Shown in pieces: positions 1 to 5,152 of a stretch of 6,993 nucleotides of DNA. The notes beneath the pieces are model-generated. The model saw only the letters and a program-made list of their open reading frames with translations. It had not been told where the DNA came from and searched no databases. This stretch comes from Thermoproteota archaeon. Its GTDB lineage: Archaea > Thermoproteota > Thermoprotei_A > Sulfolobales > Pyrodictiaceae. The DNA lies in NCBI GenBank assembly GCA_013153105.1, contig JAADFC010000102.1, forward strand, positions 1 through 6,993, in the 5' to 3' direction. The position numbers and the translations under genes were made by a program. Positions within the stretch are counted from its first letter, which is position 1. The number at the start of each line of letters is the position of its first letter.

Positions 1-315
1 CGGAGGTTCCTCGAGAACCTCATCCGCGAGGCCGCGGAGAGGGCTGCGATGCACCTGGTGGAGCTGAAGTCCTGGGAGTTCCACGGCTACCACGGCGGGG
101 TGAGCGTGATAGCGCTGGTGCTCGAGAGCCACATAGCACTCCACACCTGGCCTGACTACGGCTACGCCACCCTCGACATCTACACCTGCGGCGCGCAGAG
201 CGACCCCTGGAAGGCGTTCAACTACATAGTCTCCAGGCTCCGCCCCCGCCACTACACTGTACACTACGCGGACCGCAGCAGCATACCCGGCGCCACCCTC
301 AACGAAGCCCGTTAG
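1..315 (+). CDS. Pyruvoyl-dependent arginine decarboxylase proenzyme (AdoMetDC family), 5' partial
   Basis: This is the C-terminal 104 residues of an AdoMetDC-fold proenzyme. The frame is open from base 1, so the true start lies left of the window; the ATG at 49 is internal. The visible motif VLESHIALHTWPDYGYATLD contains the self-processing site: cleavage before the Ser at codon 127-129 makes the pyruvoyl group. The His of LHTW (processing) and the Cys of IYTCG (proton donor) are both present, followed by SDPWKAFNYIV. In Crenarchaeota this family includes true S-adenosylmethionine decarboxylases and a paralogue that decarboxylates arginine to agmatine. The MHLVE-KSW lead-in, GGVSVIALVLESHIALHTW and the YTVHYADRS tail resemble, from memory, the arginine-decarboxylase branch. 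This is inference, and SpeD (AdoMetDC) is the alternative. The role is polyamine synthesis in the cytoplasm. The gene ends in TAG and converges on the broken block that follows. Confidence 0.85.
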   Translation, partial: RRFLENLIREAAERAAMHLVELKSWEFHGYHGGVSVIALVLESHIALHTWPDYGYATLDIYTCGAQSDPWKAFNYIVSRLRPRHYTVHYADRSSIPGATLNEAR

Positions 316-332
316 CCCCGCACCACGGCCTT

Positions 333-823
333 CTAGGGGTCGAGGCCCTGGAGTATATCGAGGAGCCTCCCGGAACTCGGGCACCTGGCTCAGCCGGCCG
401 CCCCGGTCGGCCTCCTCGAGAAGGCGGCGCAGCATGCTCTTACGGTAGCTTCTCCCGAACCTTCGGCGCCAGTACTCGTCGGCCGCGGCCAGGGGGCCCC
501 GGGCTGCAGGGCTTCACCCGGCACCCCTTCAGCCGGAGGGCCTCGCAGGCCAGCGCCTCCATGCACGGGTCCACGACTATCACATAGGCACGTCTGCCTA
601 GATCGTGTTTCTGGCGTATCTCGCTCTCCCTCGCCGCGGCCGGCGCGTCTTCTGCGTCGGCGACTATGATCACCGTCCTCTCCTCGGCTAGGTGTGCATG
701 GACTATCCTCTCCATCTTGGCGCTGCAAGCGTGGAGCCTGGCTATCCTGCCACGGGGTATCCTAACGCCGTGCCTGGCGGGGAGGTGGCGGAGCGCGTCA
801 ACCGCGTAGACGTCCTCGACCAC
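333..823 (-). pseudogene. TOPRIM-like small protein, companion of the upstream ATPase, frame broken twice
   Basis: The first part (GTG at 823 down to about 500) reads as an alternating strand/helix protein. It has EDVYAVDALRHL, then RTVIIVADAEDA (an acidic DAED after a hydrophobic strand), then AYVIVVDPCMEALACEAL. This pattern of E, D-x-E/D and D-P-x-x-E-A resembles TOPRIM-like DUF4276/DUF3226 proteins encoded next to AAA ATPases. The frame then ends in low-complexity sequence with a TAA at 440-442. One base earlier in frame, from about 490 to 373, a convincing tail appears: LAAADEYWRRRFGRSYRKSM, then LRRLLEEA and LSQVPEF. One more single-base step at about 366-373 continues it as RLLDILQGLDP and a TAG at 333-335, in the gap before the decarboxylase stop. 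The first slip lies in a G5C4 run (492-500). The start is uncertain: the frame is open upstream (QRVHIVVED), with GTG 823 the only standard start near, 20 nt after the ATPase stop. A functional frameshifted gene or a base-call error remains possible. Confidence 0.62.
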
Positions 824-2282
824 TATGTGAACACGTTGCCCGTCAAGGCCCGCTGCTGCCCCGCTCCTCGGCGGTCTCCAGGAGACCGTAGAGCAGCGCC
901 TCGCTGGGGGCTAGGCCGAGCCTCCTCAGCTTCTCCGCCAGCTCCCTCGGATTAGCCACCCGCTTTATCCTAGTCTCGCCAGCCTCCAGCTCCACCACGG
1001 CTATCTCCTCCAGGCTCCTCGCCGCGTCAACCACTGTGGGAGAGTGCGTGGCCACTATCACCGTGGGCACGCTACGCCTAAGCTCCTCCAGCAGCAGCTC
1101 CTGAGCCGATGCGTGTAGACTGTTCTCAAACTCGTCCACAGCCAGAACCGTAGCCCCAGAGAGCGCAGCCGCCATCAACGCCATAGCCTTCCAGGCGCCC
1201 TCCGGCACCGAGGGCGGAGCAAGCGAAAGGCAATCCACTACCAACCGGAGCACCAGCCTGCCATCCGCGGTAGCCTCAAAGAACCCCGATACCTCGCCGG
1301 CGCCAAGCACAGCAGCCACAACAGCCGCAACCTCGTCGGGCAGCCTCCCCCGCCCAATGTTGAAGAGCACCGTTACAAGGTTCGAGCCATCCTCGAGCAG
1401 CGCCTCCCCCGGCTCCAGGGGCCGCGGCTGACGCATAGCGCGGTAGTCCAGCATCCTGACAACCCTTATCCCATCGATAAACATCCCGGCCTCCAGGGCG
1501 GCAGTGTAGAAGACGGCGGTGACACGCGACGCCAAGAGCTTAACCAGCGTCCGGGCCATGTCCTCGACTATTCTATCAGCAGTCTCGTTCAAATCGATGC
1601 TTAGCCCGCTTCTCTCTGCAATGCAGCTCAGGTACCGTTTCACCGCCTCCCGGAACTTCCCGCTGCCGCCGACAAGTACATTAACCAGGCTATCAAGCTC
1701 GCCAGATATGAGGGCCCCAGCCCCAGCTAGAAGCGTAGGGTAACGCCCCTTCTCTACATAGAGTTCGACGAAGCTCCTAAGACCTATTGGGCCGACATCT
1801 ACCCCTTTCTCGAACAAGCTTACAGCAAGGTCGACGACCTCCCTGCCAGTAGCCTTGACTACGTCGCCCACGCTCGCGGTGCACGCTTCGAGTATCCCAA
1901 GCAGCTTAGCGGCTTCGGCAAGCTTCCGGAAGGGCACCACCACGAACTCCAGAAGCCTCGCAGCATCGCCGGCTAAATCCTCCAGTGCTTTCCTCTCCAC
2001 AGTCAGGGTCAGCCTGCCGCCCTCCAGGGTGGCGCAGCCGAAGCCCCTGATGCACAGTCTCTCGCCAACAATGCGGAACCCGCCGCCCGCGCCGCTGAGG
2101 ACAACCCGGTACTCCACCTCGCCGACGGCGAAGCCGGCGGCCCACACAGGGACTTCCACGCCGAGCCTCTCTCGAATTATGCTCACCAGCTCCTCGGCGC
2201 TGCAACCGCCGCAGTCAAGCCCCGCACCCAGCTCTATAACCCTAGACTCGTCGCCGCGCCAGACAACGTTCCCATAACCCCA

Positions 2283-2285
2283 CTA
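2283..2285 (-). other. In-frame TAG interrupting the ATPase gene
   Basis: The codon reads TAG on the minus strand, between ...KVVNPFQR and WGYGNVVWRGDE, with no frame change on either side. A single G-to-A change in a TGG (Trp) codon would produce it, giving the plausible ancestral string FQRWWGYGNVVW. Because TAG is the ordinary stop of most genes in this window, readthrough or pyrrolysine use is unlikely. Confidence 0.8.
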
Positions 2286-2423
2286 CCTCTGGAACGGGTT
2301 GACAACCTTCTCCTCCAGGTACCACAGGAGGTCGCGCAGGAGCAGCAGGCCCTCTATCAGCGCGGACTTGCCGGAGCCGTTGGGCCCTACAAGGACCGTG
2401 AACCCGCCGGGAGTGTGGAGCAC

Positions 2424-2439
2424 AACGTCACAACGTCAC
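2424..2439. repeat. Perfect 8-bp tandem duplication (AACGTCAC x2)
   Basis: Two adjacent identical copies occupy 2424-2431 and 2432-2439. Eight is not a multiple of three, so the duplication shifts the ATPase frame between LRDV and the strand leading to Walker A. Removing exactly one copy joins SLRDVVLHTPGGFTVLVGPN without any other change. It looks like a slippage-type mutation. Confidence 0.88.
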
Positions 2440-2619
2440 GCAGCGATTTGAACCCTTTGACTGCGAGCCATGAGAGCCTGCAGCAGGAGGCGCCGCCGGC
2501 CATGCCGCGGGCACCTTTTGAGACGCCGGCCCCGACAACCTTCTTGCGATACTGTCTCGGGCTATGTGGGTGCCGAGCCCCTCCCAGCGGGGGTGCGGCA
2601 GCCCGGCTTCAGCGTGGCC

Positions 2620-2629
2620 TAATTTTAAC
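2620..2629 (-). promoter_or_regulatory. TATA-like box, possible promoter of the ATPase gene
   Basis: The minus strand reads GTTAAAATTA, the only A/T-rich stretch in the intergenic region. Archaeal transcription would begin about 25 nt downstream, near 2597, leaving a leader of roughly 90 nt before ATG 2503. That is long for this kind of organism, so the assignment is tentative. An AAAGGTG about 9 nt before the ATG could act as the ribosome site. Confidence 0.35.
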
Positions 2630-2681
2630 GGTGTAGAGGCGTGCTGGGAGGGTTGGGGCCGAGGAGGAGCCGTGTTTCACA

Positions 2682-2699
2682 GGAGCCCCCCGGGGCTCC
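2682..2699. repeat. Perfect inverted repeat, 8-bp arms, 2-nt centre
   Basis: GGAGCCCC at 2682-2689 is the exact reverse complement of GGGGCTCC at 2692-2699, with CC between. It is almost too tight for a hairpin loop, which favours a dimeric protein-binding site or cruciform over an RNA hairpin. It lies about 80 bp upstream of the HEPN-MNT pair, where an autoregulatory operator could sit, but no second copy was seen. Confidence 0.5.
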
Positions 2700-2741
2700 C
2701 CGTGGGGGTGGTGGCGAGGTCGCGGCCGTCCCCGAGGCCCC

Positions 2742-2747
2742 CTATAC
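2742..2747 (+). promoter_or_regulatory. Weak TATA-like element upstream of HEPN gene
   Basis: CTATAC within very GC-rich sequence lies about 31-36 nt before the TTG start at 2778. Transcription would begin near 2771, giving an almost leaderless mRNA. It is the best A/T-rich candidate before the gene but a poor match to the archaeal consensus. Confidence 0.3.
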
Positions 2748-2777
2748 GGTCGCTCTAAGGGCGCGCGGGGTGGGGGG

Positions 2778-3203
2778 TTGAGCGGCGACTACTACCGTGT
2801 CCTCGTGCGGCGTGCCCGCGCGTTCCTCGTGGAGGCGCGGCGGCTCCTCGAGGAGGGCGAGCCTGACCTGGCCGCGTTCAGCGCCGAGCAGGCTGTCCAG
2901 CTGCGCCTCAAGGCTCTCCTCTTCAGGCTCACGGGCAGTGTGCCCCGCAGCCATAGCCTAAGGCTGCTCCTCGGTAGGCTCCGTGAGGCGCTGCGGGTGG
3001 CCGACCTGGAGGGGCTGGCTCTCCTGGTGGAGAAAGAGACAGCCCGGCTGCGGGCTGGGCTTGGGGAGCTGGAGGAGGCGTATACTGTTGCGCGCTACGG
3101 GGCTGTGGAGTATAGCGTTGAGGAGGCCGCAGAGCTTGTAGCGGTGGCGGAGGAGCTGTGGAGGCTGCTGGAGGAGGTGGAGCGCCAGGCGGCGGAGGGT
3201 TAG
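2778..3203 (+). CDS. HEPN domain protein (HepT-like toxin partner)
   Basis: The 141-residue all-helical protein matches the HEPN family. It has YYRVLVRRARAFLVEARRLL at the N-terminus, then AAFSAEQAVQLRLKALLF (32-49), PRSHSLRLLLGRL (56-68), and LEEAYTVARYG followed by EYSVEEAAELV (98-121). The usual length is about 110-150 residues, so it is complete. The start is TTG 2778, with the G-rich GGGGTGGGGGG immediately before it. HEPN proteins of type VII toxin-antitoxin pairs act as RNases or growth inhibitors and are neutralised by nucleotide transfer from the MNT partner. The classic R-x4-6-H catalytic motif is not evident; after the conserved ARYG there is no His. This copy may therefore not be a classic RNase. 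It is followed after 1 nt by the MNT gene, so the two are co-translated. Confidence 0.85.
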   Translation: MSGDYYRVLVRRARAFLVEARRLLEEGEPDLAAFSAEQAVQLRLKALLFRLTGSVPRSHSLRLLLGRLREALRVADLEGLALLVEKETARLRAGLGELEEAYTVARYGAVEYSVEEAAELVAVAEELWRLLEEVERQAAEG

Positions 3204-3204
3204 G

Positions 3205-3555
3205 GTGGACTGGGACGCGCTTATGGCCAGGCAGTTCCGCCGCATAGCCCAGTGGCGCCGCTATGTGGAGCCGGTGCTGGAGGCTGTCCGGCGGGAGGCG
3301 CCTAGGGGGACGAGGGTCTACCTTGTCGGCAGCGTGGCAGAGGGAACCTTCACCGCGGAGAGCGATGTCGACCTGCTGGTTGTGGTTCCTGGCGAGTGGG
3401 GCTCCAGGGAGCTGCGGGGGCTGAGGAGGAGGCTGCTGGAGAGGGCGTGGGAGCTGGGGCTGCCGTGGGACTATCCGGTCGACCTAATAGTGCTGGATGA
3501 GCCGAGGGCGGAGGTGTTCCTCCGCTCCGCGGGTCGGAGGCTGAGGCTGCTCTAG
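3205..3555 (+). CDS. Minimal nucleotidyltransferase (MNT, MntA-like antitoxin)
   Basis: This 116-residue pol-beta-fold nucleotidyltransferase is complete for the MNT class. The active site is GSVAEGTFTAESDVDLLVV: Gly42-Ser43, with metal-binding Asp54 and Asp56. The third acidic residue is Asp93 in YPVDLIVLDEP. In HepT/MntA systems MntA transfers AMP groups from ATP onto the HEPN partner to silence it. All three catalytic carboxylates are visible, so the enzyme should be active. The start is GTG 3205, 1 nt after the HEPN stop, with GGAGGGTTAGG in the end of the HEPN gene as a possible ribosome site. The TAG stop shares a CTAG with the stop of the convergent DUF2283 gene. Being encoded with an intact partner, the pair looks functional, unlike the adjoining ATPase block. 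Confidence 0.9.
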   Translation: MDWDALMARQFRRIAQWRRYVEPVLEAVRREAPRGTRVYLVGSVAEGTFTAESDVDLLVVVPGEWGSRELRGLRRRLLERAWELGLPWDYPVDLIVLDEPRAEVFLRSAGRRLRLL

Positions 3556-3746
3556 CACTGGTAGCCGGTCTTCTCGCTGAACCCCGTCACGGTTATCGCT
3601 AGCAGCCTGTCCCCCTTCACCCTGACTATCACGTCCTCCTCGGTCATGAACGCCTCGTCGGCCTCCTCCTCGGGATCGGCGAAGTAGACGTAGAGGGTGT
3701 CCGTGTTCCTGTCATACTCCACCCTTATCCGGTGGGGGTCCTCCAC
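3552..3746 (-). CDS. DUF2283 family small protein
   Basis: The 64-residue product carries the DUF2283 pattern: IRVEYDRNTDTLYVYFAD at the N-terminus, an acidic middle (EEEADEAF), then EDVIVRVKGDRLLAITVTGF. The family is widespread and its function is unknown. The start at GTG 3746 is preferred because GGAGG sits 6 nt upstream and the resulting length is normal for the family. The same frame stays open to GTG 3863 (103 aa), but the extra part is unlike the family and overlaps a better-supported ORF in another frame. It is probably translated from the same mRNA as the CBS-domain and membrane ORFs upstream. Its TAG stop overlaps the MNT stop on the opposite strand. Confidence 0.8.
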   Translation of the reverse strand: MEDPHRIRVEYDRNTDTLYVYFADPEEEADEAFMTEEDVIVRVKGDRLLAITVTGFSEKTGYQC

Positions 3747-3748
3747 GA

Positions 3749-3907
3749 CTAGCCTCCGCGGCCTCGGCTCCGCGGGGCCCCACCCTGCGCGGCTCTCCTC
3801 CGCCAACGCCTCCACCAGCGGCAGAGGAGCATCCCCGCCAGGATATAGGCTAGCGCCAGCCACGCGAGGAGGCTAGCAGCCTCTACCCCCGGCGGAGCCT
3901 GGGGCAC
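3749..3907 (-). CDS. Hidden 52-aa single-span membrane protein with Arg-rich tail
   Basis: This ORF is too short for usual gene callers. It starts at GTG 3907, overlapping the 3' end of the CBS-domain gene by 25 nt, and ends in TAG at 3749-3751. It reads VPQAPPGVEAASLLAWLA, then LAYILAGMLLC, then RWWRRWRRRAA. This gives one hydrophobic span of about 20 residues followed by a strongly basic Trp/Arg stretch, predicting the tail on the cytoplasmic side. Its codon third positions are more G/C-rich than those of the competing frame here, as in real genes around it. A GCGGGGG run lies just before the GTG. Its end lies 2 nt before the DUF2283 start, so the three ORFs tile without gaps. No family is recognised. 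It could anchor or pair with the cytoplasmic CBS or DUF2283 protein, but that is only inference. Confidence 0.55.
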   Translation of the reverse strand: MPQAPPGVEAASLLAWLALAYILAGMLLCRWWRRWRRRAAQGGAPRSRGRGG

Positions 3908-4722
3908 CCCCGCTCACCGCGGCGGATGTCGCGGTAGGCCTCCAGGAGGTCCCTCTCCGTCACAATGCCCCGGGCGAGCCCCTCCCGGTCTATGAGGAGC
4001 AGCGCCCTCTCCGGCGCCGCCAGCACCAGCTCCGCCGCCTGGCCTATCGTTGCCTCCTCGTAGCCCAGCCGGGGAGCGGGCTGGGCGACCTCAACCACGT
4101 CCCTCACCAGGGTCTCCTCCCTCCTCTCCCTAGCGATGGCCATAAGCAGCTCAGCCATAGTAGCCATGTAGTAGTCGTCCCTGAACCTTATAGGAAGCCT
4201 CCTAACCCCCAGCTCCATCATAGTCCCCAGCGCCTCGATCAACGGCTCATCAGGCTCCCCCATGAGCAGCCGGTGCGTCGCATAGCACCTAGCCTCCCCC
4301 TCCTCCCCCAGCAGCTCCAGCGCATAGTCCAGCTCGGTACACGCAGCCACAAGCCGCCCAGAATCGTCGACCACAGGCAGGAAGCCTATACCCCGGTCGA
4401 GCATTATCTCCGCGCAGCCCAGCATGTCCAGGCTCCTAGTCACATACGGCGGCTTGGAGGCCACCTCAGACACGGGAACCTCCAGCACAGCGTCAAAGTC
4501 GAACCTCTCAACCGCCCCCGCCTCCTCGAACGCATCCAGCACATGCCTCGCAAGGTCCTTGGTGGAGACCACCGCTACAAGATAGCCCTCGTCGTCCACC
4601 ACCGCAGCATGGTCAACGCCACGCGTGCCCAGCAGCCGTATAGCCTTAGCCACCGTATACCCCGGCGAGACCACCTCATAGAAGCGGAGCGGCAGGGCCC
4701 CACGCACCCCGATAGAGTCCAC
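3883..4722 (-). CDS. Four-CBS-domain protein
   Basis: The 279-residue protein is built of four CBS motifs and nothing else: about 10-64 (AVVDDEGYLVAVVSTKDLAR), 84-136 (GIGFLPVVDDSGRLVAACTE), 147-199 (LGVRRLPIRFRDDYYMATMA) and 206-266 (LLLIDREGLARGIVTERDLL). Two CBS pairs would form two Bateman modules. Such modules bind adenine nucleotides (AMP, ATP, AdoMet) and act as energy-sensing regulators of a partner. No enzyme or DNA-binding domain is fused, so the partner must be separate; the two small genes downstream are candidates by position. The third motif is the most degenerate. The start is GTG 4722, about 25-30 nt from a TATA-like box, so the mRNA is probably leaderless or nearly so. The stop is TAG. 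Confidence 0.88.
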   Translation of the reverse strand: MDSIGVRGALPLRFYEVVSPGYTVAKAIRLLGTRGVDHAAVVDDEGYLVAVVSTKDLARHVLDAFEEAGAVERFDFDAVLEVPVSEVASKPPYVTRSLDMLGCAEIMLDRGIGFLPVVDDSGRLVAACTELDYALELLGEEGEARCYATHRLLMGEPDEPLIEALGTMMELGVRRLPIRFRDDYYMATMAELLMAIARERREETLVRDVVEVAQPAPRLGYEEATIGQAAELVLAAPERALLLIDREGLARGIVTERDLLEAYRDIRRGERGCPRLRRG

Positions 4723-4746
4723 CAGGGTAGCCAGCCCCGGGGAGCC

Positions 4747-4756
4747 TAATTATTAT
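4747..4756. promoter_or_regulatory. Shared divergent TATA-like element
   Basis: TAATTATTAT is the clearest A/T-rich site in the window and is nearly symmetric, reading ATAATAATTA on the minus strand. On the minus strand it lies about 25-34 nt before GTG 4722, implying a leaderless CBS-operon transcript. On the plus strand transcription would start near 4780, leaving a leader of roughly 30 nt with GGAGG at 4798-4802, 9 nt before GTG 4812. One box may serve both directions. Confidence 0.6.
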
Positions 4757-4811
4757 CCGCCCCAACACCCCCGACGCCCCCTCGGCGGCGAGCTGCAGGA
4801 GGCTGGGAGCC

Positions 4812-5135
4812 GTGGAGGAGGCGCTCCGCAAGCTCGTAACCAGCGGCGACGGCTACGTGGATATACTAGTCTACGTCAAGCCGGAGTCGAGCTTCACCGG
4901 CCTGAGGATGGAGGCCGGCGAGCTAGTCTTCTACACCGACGAGCCGCCCCTGGAGGGCAGGGCGAACGCGAGCCTAGTACGCTACATAGCCAGGCTCCTC
5001 GGCATCCCCACGTCCAGGGTGGAGATAGTCTACGGGCAGCGCAGCCGAACCAAGAGAGTCCGCGTCTACGAGGTCGACGAGGAGACGGTGATACAGAAGA
5101 TAATAGAGGCGCTCCGCGAGACGGAGCAGCGCTAG
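4812..5135 (+). CDS. DUF167/YggU family protein (UPF0235)
   Basis: The 107-residue protein shows the DUF167 pattern: VDILVYVKPESSFTGL (16-31), GELVFYTDEPPLEGRANASL (36-55), then RLLGIPTSRVEIVYGQRSRT (61-80) and KRVRVYEV. The EPP-x-EGRAN segment and the G-x-x-S-R-x-K loop are the family hallmarks. Its biochemical role is unknown; it is a small cytoplasmic protein conserved from archaea to eukaryotes. The length is close to the family norm. The start is GTG 4812, supported by GGAGG at 4798-4802. It ends 17 nt before the convergent argS stop. It appears intact and ordinary, with no visible tie to argS beyond position. Confidence 0.88.
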   Translation: MEEALRKLVTSGDGYVDILVYVKPESSFTGLRMEAGELVFYTDEPPLEGRANASLVRYIARLLGIPTSRVEIVYGQRSRTKRVRVYEVDEETVIQKIIEALRETEQR

Positions 5136-5152
5136 GAGCAGAGAGGGGCCCT

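Larger units (their letters stand above)
843..2503 (-). pseudogene. SMC/RecF-like AAA ATPase (AAA_21/OLD-like), disrupted near its N-terminus
   Basis: The longest intact frame (GTG 2186 to TGA 843, 447 codons) carries only the C-terminal ATPase parts. These are EDGSNLVTVLFN (residues 265-276), a signature-like region VPEGAWKAMAL (327-337), Walker B VLAVDEFEN (347-355, Asp351/Glu352) and the H-loop THSP (380-383). It lacks Walker A. The missing N-terminus lies directly upstream on the same strand. From ATG 2503 one reads MAGGASCC...LAVKGFKSLRDV, then after removal of one 8-bp repeat LVGPNGSGKSALIEG (Walker A at 2364-2387), then LEEKVVNPFQR. A TAG at 2283-2285 interrupts, and the same frame continues WGYGNVVWRGDESRVIEL into the 447-codon part. 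Two lesions are therefore needed to explain the gap. Proteins of this class use ATP to control a partnered nuclease in phage or plasmid conflict. The TOPRIM-like gene just downstream fits as that partner. No active ATPase is expected unless the lesions are bypassed. Confidence 0.8.
2504..2777. other. Divergent intergenic region between ATPase pseudogene and HEPN gene
   Basis: There is no convincing gene here; the short plus-strand ORFs crossing it are proline/arginine/glycine-rich and unlike proteins. It holds an AT-rich patch (2620-2629), a palindrome (2682-2699) and a weak TATA-like hexamer (2742-2747), all in otherwise very GC-rich sequence. It must supply promoters for both flanking transcription units, which point away from each other. 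Confidence 0.6.

Noticed and set aside
390..728. 112-codon minus-strand ORF
   Set aside because: Arg/Gly/Pro-rich text lying in another frame over the TOPRIM-like gene; it has no domain pattern and is explained as a shadow of GC-rich coding sequence.
692..955. 87-codon plus-strand ORF
   Set aside because: Antisense to the TOPRIM start and ATPase end; composition is proline/arginine/serine-rich and it matches no family.
1855..2277. 140-codon plus-strand ORF inside the ATPase region
   Set aside because: Ser/Pro/Thr low-complexity translation antisense to the ATPase, whose frame has clear motifs.
2283..2285. TAG as pyrrolysine
   Set aside because: TAG is the terminal stop of nearly every gene in the window, and the neighbouring frameshift shows this gene is broken anyway.
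2438..2465. tRNA T-loop-like GGTTCAAAT on the minus strand, flanked by CGCAG/CTGCG
   Set aside because: The loop would be 16 nt, no acceptor, D or anticodon stems are present, and the bases encode the conserved VKGFKSL of the ATPase.
2415..2636. Plus-strand ORFs covering the intergenic region
   Set aside because: Start inside the antisense of the ATPase N-terminus, carry no motif, and have a composition typical of random GC-rich translation.
3747..3863. GTG 3863 as the start of DUF2283
   Set aside because: No ribosome site, a non-family N-terminal extension, and a competing membrane ORF in another frame; GTG 3746 has GGAGG at good spacing.
4273..4749. 158-codon plus-strand ORF
   Set aside because: Exact antisense of the four-CBS protein; His/Arg/Gln-rich translation with no family pattern.
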